This document shows, piece by piece, positions 45,840 through 56,800 of a stretch of 64,000 nucleotides of DNA. The notes under the pieces were generated by a model that was given only the letters and a program-made list of their open reading frames with translations, made no database searches and was not told the origin of the DNA. Numbering within the stretch: position 1 is the first letter of the stretch; each line of letters starts with the position of its first letter. The translations under genes and the position numbers were made by a program. Location of the stretch: positions 13,689,501 to 13,753,500 of the forward strand of contig OX485805.1 in NCBI GenBank assembly GCA_950295325.1, in the 5' to 3' direction. This DNA is from Polytrichum commune (taxonomy: Eukaryota > Streptophyta > Polytrichopsida > Polytrichales > Polytrichaceae).

Positions 45840-47047
45840 AACTATTCTTATTTTGTTTGGAAGTCATTTTCCATTATATGTTCATTTGGTGTTACTAATA
45901 GTATTGATTTTGATTGTGCAGATGTCTGGGTTGAACATCTACTCCTATGTAGAGGATGCCGATGTTCAATTCTACAGGACCCAAAAGGCGCTGGCCAAGA
46001 GAATGGACATCCTCGACTGGATACCCGGATCCTACGTCGAAGAGATCGTCGAGGGGGGCGAGAATCCTTTGGATATTGCGAGGCGAATCAACCCGGGTGA
46101 ATTCGCCATGCGGGCCCCCGTTCAATTGCCAGAGCCGCTCATCGGGTTGCATCCGGGCAATCCGTCTATGGGAGCAGGTGGCAGGGTTGGGGAGGAGGGG
46201 GAGGAAGACGAGGAGGAGGCGGAGGAGGAAGCAGAGAAAGTGGAGGGGGAGGTGGAGGAAGGGGCAACAGGATTCACTCAAGAATCCGAGGCCCCTCAGC
46301 GGAAGAAGGCCATGCGGCCTGCCACGCCGCAGAGCAGGCTGGTGCCCGCATTGACGGTGGACGACGCCAAGGATATGTACTCGAGGGACGCGACGGCCAC
46401 CTTCAGGGAGCGTAGAAGGATGAAGGGGAAGAAGCTGTACGGGGACTATGCGGTGGAGGAGACGATCGCAATAAGCTCCGAGGACGAGGACGACATGGAA
46501 CTCGCCAAGAAGCTGAGGTCTGATCCTGCCTCCCCCAGAGCGTTCGCCGGGAATGTGAGGGTGAAACCGGAGGTCCTCACCGTGGAGGAGGCGAACGCAA
46601 AAATGCTCCGAGACGGGGAGCAGCGTGTGCGACTGCAGAGGGCTGCCGCCGAGGAACCCTCTGTCCGCAACGAAGTCGCGGAGTTGAGGGCTCTCCTGTT
46701 GGAGCAGGAGCGGCAAAGGGCGATGTCCCAAACTCCGTCCCAAGCGGACCTCATCACGCAAGTGATCCAGGGCATGCTGGCGCAGGGATTGGTGATGGCT
46801 CCCCCGAGTTCATTCCCTCACTTGCCCGCAGGCTTCCCTCCACAGGATATCCGCCCGCGGCCGGCGTTGGAGCATTCCTTCAGCTTCGCGGATTTGCTGC
46901 AGCCGCACGCCCGTCCTTACGCGCCTGTGCAGCAGGTGGATGATCCAAACCTTTGGCGCGTCCCCGGAGCGTCCAGCTCGTTGGCACCCCCCCGCTCCGG
47001 CCTCCCATCCTCTTGCCCCCACACCACCAGCGGGACGACCCCCACAT

Positions 47048-47138
47048 GTTTGGGTCGTCCGACCCAAACAGTGCCGACGTTGCAGCGTCGCAGAGCGACC
47101 CTCGCCAAGCAGCAGGGTTTGGGTCGGCCGACCCAAAC
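47048..47138. repeat. Two E3 palindromes inside coding exon C
   Basis: Perfect sites at 47048-47069 (centre TC) and 47117-47138 (centre GC) lie in the Pro-rich tail, encoding FGSSDPN and FGSADPN in the frame that leads to the conserved donor. E2 has one palindrome in the same tail. Confidence 0.9.
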
Positions 47139-47420
47139 CCCGTCCCCCATCAGACCCCGGTCGACGAGCCTATGCTAGATGTTGAAGGCCCGCAAGGGCC
47201 TGGTGATACCTCTACTCCTAACCCAGTCGATGAACCAATGCATGATGCGCATGCGGAGGTTGGGTTGGGACAAAGGCCTGACAGTCAGCCTTTGCAGGAG
47301 CAGGTTGCGGCTGACGGCGTCGTCGGAGGCGGCGGTGACAGAGGTGGGGCAGCGCACGCGATGCCGGCATCAACGTCGTCAAGGCACGACCAAGGCGAGG
47401 TAATGCACTGACCCCACTCA

Positions 47421-47442
47421 GTTTGGGTCGGCCGACCCAAAC
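47421..47442. repeat. E3 palindrome just after exon C donor
   Basis: A perfect E3 site (centre GC) lies 22 bp after the exon C end at 47399; the equivalent E2 site is 29 bp after its donor. Confidence 0.93.
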
Positions 47443-47948
47443 TTCCTGGGTCTTTGACTTCTTGCCTTGGTCGTGTCCCCTAGCTAGGACGAACTTAGGC
47501 CCCCCCTGGCACTCGCGCCCTTCGTCACCCCCAGCGACCATTCGTTCGTCCACCTACCCCGGCTTGCGACGAAGTCTTCATCACGGCGGCCCGTCTCTTC
47601 AAATTTTCCTAGATTTAGAAGTAGGCTAGTTTGAACGCATCGTCCAACGCGGCTCCCCCAATCAAGATGTACATAGAGCATTGTATATAATATAATCACC
47701 ATTTTTGACTCCTATATACTTGTATATTGTGTTTGAATGTATTTTGTATGCTCTTGTCTCTCTTGTATCCCTTGTTGCACCCCCTCCAAAATGAATCAAT
47801 TGGTTTTGTGTTTGCACCAAGAACACTCGTTTCCTTAATGCTTCGTTTGGACATAGCATGACATAAGTCGCCCACCGTTTTCTCTCGATCGTATCCGCAG
47901 GGCTCGGAGCATAGCGTAGCGGCTCCCCGACGCTCTTCTCCAAGGAGC

Positions 47949-49732
47949 TGTGAGCCCAAAAGGGTGCCCACATTTAGTCTTAGACCCTTGAAACGTTAGT
48001 TGATGCACTTTGAAGTAGCATGTTACTTCACAAAAATATAAAAAGAGTGAAATGTTAGTCTTAGAAGTACCATGTTGTAAGAGGCTAGGATGTGAGTTGT
48101 TATTGTGTTTTTACCTTCGGAAGGATTTGAGTGAATGAGGATAGGTAAGGAGAACTTGGATTGAGTAGTTAGTGAGTAGGCTAGTACAAATGGATGGAGA
48201 CAACCAAAGTGACTCAAAAGGCAAGTGCATTCGAATTGGGATGAATGGAGGATCACATGGAGCGCACAAGTGGACCACCTCATCATGGCCACTTAATGGG
48301 GAAGGCCCAAGGAAGAATGCAAGGTGGAGGATAAGCAAATTCTCAAAGCACCAATCAAATCACGAGTTAAGCATCGTGGTTTGAATTAAGTGGTGAGCGA
48401 CGATTTGGGAAAGTAAGGGGAGAAAGTTATGGCGGCGGAAAGCGAAGGAGGCTAAGTTTGGGTTGAAGCATCCCAAGTTTGGTAAAGTGTGGTAGGTAGA
48501 AAGCCAAGGCTAGTTAAATGTTCGAATTAGGATCCTTGTTGATCATTTGAGGGAGGAAGGCTTAGAAGATAGGATTGGCGCCTACTAAGTAGGAGGAAAT
48601 CTCAAGGGCTTATCGTGAGCCTTGAGGGTGCTCACCCCCTCAAGCTTACTATATAATCCCTCATTCTTCCCTCACTCATCCTCTCTTTCCTTTGTGCTCT
48701 AAGGCACCCCACGAGTTATAAGTGTGGGTGTGGGAAGCCATATTGGAGCACATGTGTGTGCTTAGTTTTTAGTTTGAGAGCCAAGGCTTGTTAGCCTTGA
48801 AGAGGGCTTGACCTCTTGGTAGAATTAGTGTTGACGTGAAGGATTTTAAAGTTAATTCATGATTCCAATTTGTGGTACTTTAAGTTCATGTTTTGAATAC
48901 ACGTGGTTGCAAGTTCCATGTTTAAGAGTTGAGCACTTGATGTTGTGATGAGTGCAAAAATATACTTGTGTGGATTAGTTAGTCTTAGTGAAGTTAGGAA
49001 ATTCTCTCTCCCCCTCTCCTCTCTAGGATTTTAGGATTTTAGGATTAGAGAAGAATTGTGTGATTAGAAAGGGGTTGTTAGTAGAATTAGGGAAATTAGG
49101 TAGGAAGATTAGTTAAGGGCTTGAATAATTAGTGAGGTAGTTGGGGATTACAACTACAAAGTTGTGGGTTCATGAAGGAGCTGGGTTTATGAAGGAGCTG
49201 GGTTTGTTTAGTTAGAAAGTAAAGAGCTGGGTTTATGAAGGAGCTGGGTTTATGAAGGAGCTGGGTTTGTTTAGTTAGAAGCTAAGAAGCTGGGTTTATG
49301 AAGGAGCTGGGTTTATGAAGGAGCTAGGTTTATGTAATTAGAAAGTAAAGAGATGGGTTCATGAAGGAGCTTAGTAGATAGCCTACCTAATTAGCTCATA
49401 GACAAGTAGTTAGTTACATTATGCTAGTTAGTGTTATGTGTGGCTTTCACAAGTAAATGTATTTGAGATTGACTATAGAGAATAGTGTTTTTTTTAACAC
49501 TTGCATCCTCTCTTTAAAAATAAACCACGTGCACAACTTAATGGAGAATGTGGAGCACTCTCGCGATGGCAAGACAAAGGAAGCAAAGACCAAAGTTAAA
49601 TCCAAGACCACTTGAAGGGTGAACCTTGCACTATGGACTCATCCAAGTCCAAATCCAATACCGTGGAGGAATGTGAGCCCAAACCCACTACTCGGACTAC
49701 GGACGCTTAAGGGTGGGGGGTTTGGCCTCACA
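47949..49732 (+). mobile_element. Solo LTR, family 1, in E3
   Basis: TGTGAGCCC...GGCCTCACA, nearly identical to the reverse complement of 11264-13179 but about 130 bp shorter, partly through a gap near 49600. Flanks GGAGC/GGAGT differ by one base, compatible with an aged 5-bp duplication. A TATATAATCCC box at about 48648 sets the transcription direction as plus. It separates the HAD exon from its upstream sequence. Confidence 0.82.
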
Positions 49733-50501
49733 GGAGTGCAGAGGGCAGCACGGCGGCCCCCCGGTTTTACCCGCCCCGCCCCCGCTGCCGAAGAAACGAT
49801 TCCTGGTGTTAGACCTGAACGGTGTCCTCGTGCAGTGCGTTCATTGCCCTAGGGCCCCCACAGTGCCCTTTTGCAAGCCCGAGGACGCTAATTATGACGG
49901 GCCGCCCACGTTCATAAAGAGCAAACTAGTTCACCTCCGCCCGTGGCTTCGGACCTTCCTCCAGATCGCCCAACAACGATGGTGGGTGGTCGTGTGGAGC
50001 TCCATGACGGCCGAGAACACCAATGCGGTCGTGGAGTTCATCTTCAAGGGCATCGAGCCCCCCTGCATGGTCCTAGCACAGGAAGCCTGTAGAATATTGT
50101 ACACACAGGACGGCAAAGTCGTCAAAAAACCAAACAACCCCGCTTCCCCCCAATACCTCAAGGTCTTGAAGCCCATTTTTTGGGACCAGCGACCGTCCTT
50201 GATAGGCGTCCCCTACGACGTCCGCCCCACCCGCGAGAACACGCTCATGGTGGACGACAGCGCCGCAAAGAACATGTTGAACCCGACGGCCAACTTCATA
50301 GTGTGCCCTACCTGGACGGTCGAGAAGGTCCGGGACCGATTTTTGTTAGACCTTAGTAAATACCTCCAGGCGCTCTGGGGAAGCGGACTTCCCGTAAACA
50401 ATTTTGTTAGGAATAATCCCATAGGCGAGAGATACTTGGATCCACGAGACCATTTGTACAGAGAGTTGTTATCTCACGCGAAATTTAACAAGCTCATTTG
50501 A
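49733..50501 (+). CDS. E3 HAD/FCP1-like domain exon, 5' end displaced by LTR
   Basis: Motifs FLVLDLNGVL, VVVWSSM and LMVDDSAAK parallel E2. The frame is open to TGA at 50499-50501 (NKLI), which aligns with NKLV plus stop in E2. No ATG precedes motif I, so this looks like an internal exon whose upstream part lies left of the solo LTR (possible acceptor CCGCAG at 47900, but the frame does not fit without an indel). Expression after the LTR insertion is doubtful. Confidence 0.65.
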
Positions 50502-50644
50502 GACAGTACGTGTGTTTGTATGTGTGTGTGTGTATATGCGCCTGCCCATTTTGTGTAATTTACGCTTCATATGTATCTTGATTTTCACGCGCTCTATCTC
50601 CCCCCTTTTCCTTGGGTTTTGTTTTGTTCCAATTTTGGCTCCAG

Positions 50645-51416
50645 CGTTTGGAGCCCTCGATTGACGTCGTCAGCGAGTCAGACTTGGGGAGCTTCTTCTA
50701 CGAGACCGTTTACGACGCCGCGTCAACCATCGACTACTCCAAGGAGCCTCTTGACGCCGGCGTCGTCGATAGCCCCCCACCCAAGCAAATCTTCCGGCGA
50801 TCTGCGTCCCCGTCACCGCTCAAAGGCATAAATCGCAAATGCGTCCGGACATCCCCCTCTCGGCCCGGCGGCAGTAGTACACCTCAACGGCGGCTGCGGA
50901 TGGACGCTCGGCCTACGAAGAGTGGAACCCTTCCTATTCCTTTGCGGGATGCCTTGCCCCTCCTCGCCAACTCTGACGGGAACGCCCCCGGTGACAAGGT
51001 GAACCCCCCCCCCCCCAAAAAAAACATGGTTATCCGCGCATTACAATCATTTTGCACTTAAAAAATGAATGTGTGACACGTTTGGGTCTTCCTCCCTAAA
51101 CTAACACATGTGTTCTTGCGTTGACGCGTTGCAGGTTGCTCCCACCCGTAAACCTATGCGGTCTAGTGCGTCCATCGAGTTGGAGCGTTTCTACTCCATG
51201 ACCAGAAATGCAAGACAGTCCACTTCATCGTATTCGAATTCTTCGTCGTATAATTCGGGCGGCCGACGGAATACAAAATGTGTTATTGATGGCGTTCACC
51301 CCAAGAATGGCTATAGTCGCGGGGCGGAGATTTTCAGGAATGTTGAAGCAATGCGAGCAAAAGAAGCTGCAGCAAAAGAAAAAGAGGCAAAAGAAAAAAA
51401 AAGCAAAAGAAAATGA
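50645..51416 (+). CDS. E3 accessory 3' exons E and F
   Basis: Exon E is 50645-50998 and exon F is 51135-51416, both with GT-AG junctions in phase 0 exactly as in E2. Conserved segments are DYSK...GVVDSPPPK...SPSPL in E and GYSRGAEIF in F, followed by a Lys/Glu/Ala tail. There is no start codon in exon E, which supports splicing from upstream. Confidence 0.6.
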
Positions 51417-51608
51417 AGCAAAAGAAAAAGAGGTAGTATCCGAGGCTAGATAGGCCATAGTAGGCGTAGGGTTTTGGGCCATAGGCAAGAACATTTTGGG
51501 TCGCACTATCCAATGCATGTGTGGTGTTAGCATGATATGCATTTTACATGCCACACTTTGTATGTTTTTTTTTTGCAATAATACAAGTTAGACATGATTT
51601 CCCCTTCC

Positions 51609-51860
51609 ATATGGTCTAAGGTTTGGATTGCCCTACCTAAACCATCACAAATATGAGTTTGGAATATTTTGTATGCAATATTATATTGGTTAACATATTA
51701 ACCCTTCAATAAGATCTATGGTTTGGATTGCCCTACCTAAACCATATTCATACAAGCTCTAATATTTTGTGTGCAATAATATGAATGTTTTAAGGTTTCC
51801 CCTTAAATGTGGTCTAAGATTTGGATTGCCCACCCTAAACCATCACAAATATGAGTTATT
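51609..51860 (+). repeat. E3 subterminal repeats (3 copies of about 100 bp)
   Basis: TTTGGATTGCCCTACCTAAA (or CACCCTAAA) recurs at about 51620, 51724 and 51818, with CATCACAAATATGAGTT after two of them. Such subterminal repeats often bind transposases; here that is inference. Confidence 0.75.
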
Positions 51861-52139
51861 TATGGGGTTCTTGGTCTAAACACCTGCTTCAAAGTGTTCG
51901 CATCTTACAACTTTCTCCAATATGTGTTCCATTTATCCTTGTTCTTATTTATGTGAATGTCTCAAAATGCCCAAAAAGTCTCAATTTAACGAATATAGTG
52001 TTTCATAGAGAAAGGAGCGATAACAGGTATAAGTACCGAAGAGGATCCTAACGGTAAGCTGTAACCCTAATGGTAAGAAGTAAAACATAGCAGGTAAAAT
52101 ACAAGTAAACTAATTGTGTGCAGAGGTTTCAACAAAAAA

Positions 52140-52809
52140 CTCGTCATCGGGGACTACTAGCCGCGGAAGTAGATTCGAGTGTGTTATGCAGATGATCAAA
52201 GACACGCATCAACACCCAATCACAACATCTTCGCACCAACAACGCAGGTATCCAACAACCTAGGAGATACACCTCACGCTATTAATTGGGGTGTCAACTG
52301 TTGATTGTCAAGGCAAATGCTTCAAACCAAATCAAATTGCATACCGTCTCAAGTTGCTTGATGTTCTGAAGCATTCTCTCAATTCTGCCTCCTTCGTCCA
52401 AACTCAAAAGGAAATGGGGAACTTCGACTTCTTGCTCAGTCTATCTTTGTAGGGTTTTAGGGTGTTGGAACTAAGATGATACCCTGACTCATCCATCACT
52501 ATTTCATAGATGTAAAGTGCACACTGTTAATTAGCTAAGTTTAGTTTGGGTTAACTGTATATATTGCTTCACTTCAATTCACTTGCTCTCTCTTGAGCAT
52601 TTATGCATCCCACGATTTATCATTTCTCTCAAAGGAGAAAATTAAAGAGTCTCACAGTGAAACACATTTTGAGTGGTTTGGGCGAAGGTCTGGATGTTGA
52701 AAGGAGGGATGGTGGAATGGGTTGGAATAATAGACAGGGACGACACAGTGGGTTGAAGGACTCTATATGAAGGAGCAGGGCTAGAGAAGCAAGGGATTAG
52801 ATTTGGGGT
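52140..52809. other. Unassigned spacer between copia A and copia B
   Basis: No gene, repeat array or element end is recognised here. Confidence 0.5.
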
Positions 52810-53081
52810 TGTTGAAACTCACAAGACACAAGCAGGATTGTGTATGAACTAGGACAGAGGTCACTGTCCGGAACTAACTGGTTCATTGAGGTGTGAGCAG
52901 ACTCACTGTATATGTACAAGAATTGATAAGACCTAATTAATCAAGGAAACCCTAAGTAAAATATAAAATAATAGCTAACCACTAACGGCCTTGTGGGCAG
53001 GGTTTCAACACCCCCTCTTGCACACAAGACGTCTGGAGAACTAAAGTACAAGTGTCAAGCCGTCAGTGATCGTGGGAAGAG

Positions 53082-53806
53082 ATGGATTTGCGGCTGAGGG
53101 AGATAACTTGGTTCCGATTGCTGACGTTACTGATATGGACAGTATTGATGATGCTGAGGCGTGGGATCAGCCAATTGATAGATGTGATCGAAGAGAGGGT
53201 TTTCGACAGAAGTGCGCAGATTTTGAGAGAGGAAAATCCGAAGGGAAAAGTCGGTGCAGCCACTTTACTTCCCCCTCTAAGTGATGAATTGGTCCTTGAG
53301 AGAATTTGGCCACTGCTCCACAAGAGAGTGAACATCTCTCTTTTGTGGAGGTTGAGGAGAGTGAACCATGCTTGGAAGGAGAGTGTTGCGAGGTCGCTGG
53401 AGTGGACTGCGCTGGAAGTAGTCAGAGTCGACACTCCTGGATTGATTCGGTATCTTGAGGAGCGTAGGGAGTGTCGTCCTCCCTTACGGGAGCGAGTTGA
53501 GGACGAAATGAGATCCATTTCGGTGTTGTTATCCGAGAGCCTGGAGGACTTTGCTTTGCAGTCGACTAGTCATCAGTTGATGACGGGCAGGAGTTGGAAA
53601 AGCGAGAGGACTTGGGGTTCGTTAGGTAGTTCAGTCGAGGTCGACTGTGCGTGTGCGAGAGCCGGAATCCCTTGTTCAGGGGAATTTTACAACTGCAGTG
53701 AGAGTGAGAGTTGGCCAGGTGAGGAGATAGGTTCAGACGAAGTGTGGAGTCGTTCTCCCGAAGACTCTCCGAGGGTTTATTTTCCCCGTCACTCAGTGAG
53801 GGGATG
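53082..53806 (+). CDS. Antisense F-box-like ORF of copia B (241 aa)
   Basis: This ORF runs opposite to gag-pol between the 3' LTR and RNase H. It encodes a hydrophobic, basic N-terminus, then LLPPLSDELVLERIWPLL and NISLLWRLRRVNHAWKE, an F-box-like pattern (L-x-DEL...L...LRxVxxxW), then charged segments with LIRYLEERRECRP and a Ser/acidic C-terminus. The homologous copia A ORF keeps the same motifs. Its stop lies opposite the last codons of pol. A true F-box would suggest a link to SCF ubiquitin ligase, but I rate this only as resemblance. Confidence 0.6.
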
Positions 53807-56800
53807 AGAATTGAAGTCTCTGCAAAGATGAAGCCTTTCTCTGTGGGCTTCAAACTTTGTCCTTCCGAGCGATTTCGTGAGGATGTCAGCGGGTTGCTCT
53901 TGAGAGGGAACAAATTCCACCTTGATGATGTTGTCTTCGACCTTTTGTCGAGTGAAGTGAAAATCAATTTCGAAATGTTTGGATTTTTCATGAAACACTG
54001 GATTATAGCTGAGTTTGATGCTATTTTGATTGTCGCAGTAGAGATTGGTTGGTTGGTTGCCAAGAATTTTGAGTTCACCTAACAATCTCCTAATCCATAT
54101 AGCTTCACACGAGCACTGAGCAAGAGCTCTGTATTCGGATTCACAGGAAGACCTAGAGGTGCTAGACTGTTTCTTGGAGTTCTAAGAAATAGGTGAATTT
54201 CCTAGATAGAAAATGTATGCTCCTACAAAAATTCTGTCATCTACATCTTGTCCGTAGTCGGCGTCGGTGTATCCACGAAGATGATTCTCCTCCCTTTGTT
54301 TAAAAAACAAGCCAAAATCTGGGTACCGACGCACATAGTGTAGAATATGTTTTGTGGCTTGAAGGTGGGCTTCTTGGGGACTCTGCATGAACCTGCTTAC
54401 AACACTGACGGCATGTGCAATGTCTGGCCGTGTTTTAGTAAGAAATAATAATTTTCCTACAAACATCTTATAAATTGTAGCATTGACAGGGGGAGTGCTG
54501 GAATCTTTGGACAAGGATATAGCCTTTGGAAGAGGGGTGTGAGTGGGGGTGCATTCCTCCATGTTGAAAAGGCGGAGAATGCCTAAGGCATAGTTGGTTT
54601 GATGCATGCGTAGCCCCATGGAGACTTTGTCGAATTGGACGCCAAGGTATCTGTGAATTGGACCAAGGTCATTGGTCTTGAAGGTGCATTGAAGATGGTT
54701 TTTCAGTTTGGTGATGAGCCGAATGTCGCTTAACTTCCAGTGATAAGGATGTCGTCAACGTAGACGGGGAGTGCAATTGTGTTGTTGCTAATGTGCGCGA
54801 AGTAGAGATTAGGGTCTGCCTGGGATTGAGTAAGTTGCCAGGCGAGGAGGACGGCATGGAGGCGTGCGTACCAGGCACGTGGACTTTGGCGACGTCCATA
54901 GAGGGACTTGTGGAGCTTACAGACAAGGTGTTTGGTTCCTCGTCGAATAAACCCAAGCGGTTGTTGCATGTAGACGTCTTCCGTGAGAATACCGTTGAGA
55001 AAGACGGTCAAGACGTCGAACTGGTGAATTGGCCAATAAAGGTGTGTGGCGATGGCGATGAGAATCCGTATCGTCTCCCACCTGACAACCGGGGCGAAGG
55101 TGTCGAGGAAATTTGAACCGTCTTCTTGTTCAAAGCCGCGTGCCACCAATCTCGCTTTGTAGCGAGGAGGATTACCATTGTTGCAGGTTTTGACTTTGCA
55201 GACCCATCTTGAGGATATGGCTCTCTTATGGGGAGGGAGTGCAACCAACGTCCATGTGTTGTTGCTGCAAATGGAGTCCATTTCTGCTTGCATAGCGGCC
55301 TTCCAGAGAGGATTAGTGTGCACCTGTTGGAAGGTGAGCTCGGGTTGAAGCTCTGGTGGAGAGTTAGAGAGATCAAGTTCAACGTGAGCAGCAAAATCCT
55401 AGAGGTGTCGAGGGAAGTGCCGTATGCGGTCAGAGCGGCGTAGAGGGTTGCTGGCTATGGCAGGTGTTGGTTGAGGCGGTGATGTCTCCCTGAGACGCTC
55501 AGTGTCGGAAGAGCTGCTTTCTGTAGTGGTTGTTGAAGTCGAAGGGACAGCCGCTCCGGAGTCTGATTGAGTGGAGTTGATGTTGTGTGTAGGGAAAGTA
55601 GCGGTTGGCTGATTGTCAGAGTCGTGGGCGGGGCTGGTTAGGGATGCTTGAGTATCAGGAGAGTGGTGTCCTGTCTCGGTGTGTGTAGGAAGCGGGAAAT
55701 TGTCTGTGTGAGTGGATGCAGAGATGAAGTCGTCTGGTGGGGAGGGAGGGCTATCCAGAGTCGGAGGGAAATCGAAGAGGTTATCTTCGTCAATGAAGAC
55801 ATCTCTCGAGACAAAAATCTTCTTGGTAGAAGGGCGAAAGCATCTGTATGCTTTTGCATTCTCGTCAAAACTTAAGAGAATGCATTTTTCGGAGCGAGGT
55901 TCTAGCTTTGTTCTAGACTTTTTTGAAATATGAGCGAAAACAGGTGATCCGAAAATGCGAAGGTGAGCTATGGATGGCTTCTTACCGAAGAAGAGTTCGT
56001 TGGGGGTTTTGTCGGGGTGGCGCTTGTTGATCTGAGGTTGAATATATCTCCCGCAGCTTTCACAGCCTCTCCCCATAGATGTCCCGGGAGCGCTTTATCC
56101 AGTAAGAGACATCTAGTAATGTCAAGCAGGGACCGATTCCTCCTTTCTGCCACGCCGTTTCTTTGTGGTGTGTAGGGGGGAGTTAATTTGTGGGTGATCC
56201 CCTTGAGTGAATAGAAATTTGAGAACGCTTTTGATGTGTATTCTCCGTTGTTGTCTGTGTGGAGGGTGCAGACGGTCTGTCCGGTGATGTTTTCTACTGT
56301 CCGAACGAAGTGTTGAAACTTCTCCAGTACCTGACTTTTCTGGGTAATGAAATATATCCAGATTTTTCTGGAAAAATCATCTGTGAAGGTGACAAAATAT
56401 TTTGCTCCTCCTGTGGAGCAAATTCGAAAGGGACCGCATACATCCGAATGAATTAACTCTAGTTTTCTTGAGGCGTTGAATGTGGCTTCTTTTTGTATCT
56501 TGGTTTTGGCATGCTTGCCAAGTTGACACCCATTGCAGGTTTGTTTCGGAATCTGAAATTGAGGTAATCCTTTTACAGCTTCTGATGCTATCATCCTTTG
56601 CATTCCTCTTGTATGAAAGTGACCTAGCCTTTTGTGCCATAGCACAGCTTGAGAGCGTACTTGGAGTGTATTTACCTCTGGTCTCGGGTTGAAGAAGTCG
56701 GTTTGTAATCTGTATAGCCCCTTACCGTTTTCCCGGTGAGCGAAGGCTTCAATTCGTGAAGTGATTTTGTCAATCACAAAACAACCTGTTGAGTTAAAGA

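Larger units (their letters stand above)
44835..47411 (+). pseudogene. E3 accessory gene remnant (3' part of exon B, exon C)
   Basis: Exon B starts inside the array (no exon A and no first third of exon B) and runs to the donor at 45710; exon C runs from 45922 to the donor at 47399. Homology to E2 includes PFYDPF, VWLWIV, FNVFGGSK and the start MSGLNIYSYV. Lesions: a one-base frameshift near 45280 and another near 46990 in a C run. Exon C has a long Glu-rich stretch, an IAISSEDEDDME motif equivalent to the SUMO-interacting-like motif of E2, and a helix-forming segment. After the donor a stop follows, as in E2. Confidence 0.75.
40206..52002. mobile_element. Large TIR DNA transposon E3 (11.8 kb, complete ends)
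   Basis: The 28-bp TIRs match each other and begin AACACTATATTCGTTA. TCAT is duplicated at 40202-40205 and 52003-52006; the intact copia LTR at 15024-15198 shows the empty site. Order: transposase (minus, 43802-40738, open), a 78-bp tandem palindrome array, a truncated accessory gene (plus), a family-1 solo LTR (47949-49732), the HAD exon and exons E/F. The palindrome type is GGGTCGNNCGACCC. The DGQH exon A and the start of exon B are missing. Confidence 0.93.
15024..52134 (-). mobile_element. Ty1/copia retrotransposon A, host of E2, E3 and a solo LTR
   Basis: The two LTRs (15024-15198 on the left; 40159-40205 plus 52003-52134 on the right, split by E3) share TGTTGAAGC...TTTCAACA ends and differ at about three positions. 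AAAAA flanks both outer ends, compatible with a 5-bp duplication although low in complexity. A tRNA-iMet primer-binding site lies next to the 5' LTR. Coding is on the minus strand: gag, protease, integrase, reverse transcriptase, RNase H. Without the nested insertions (E2 17.0 kb, E3 11.8 kb, solo LTR 2.87 kb) the element is about 5.4 kb, a normal copia size. Confidence 0.88.
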
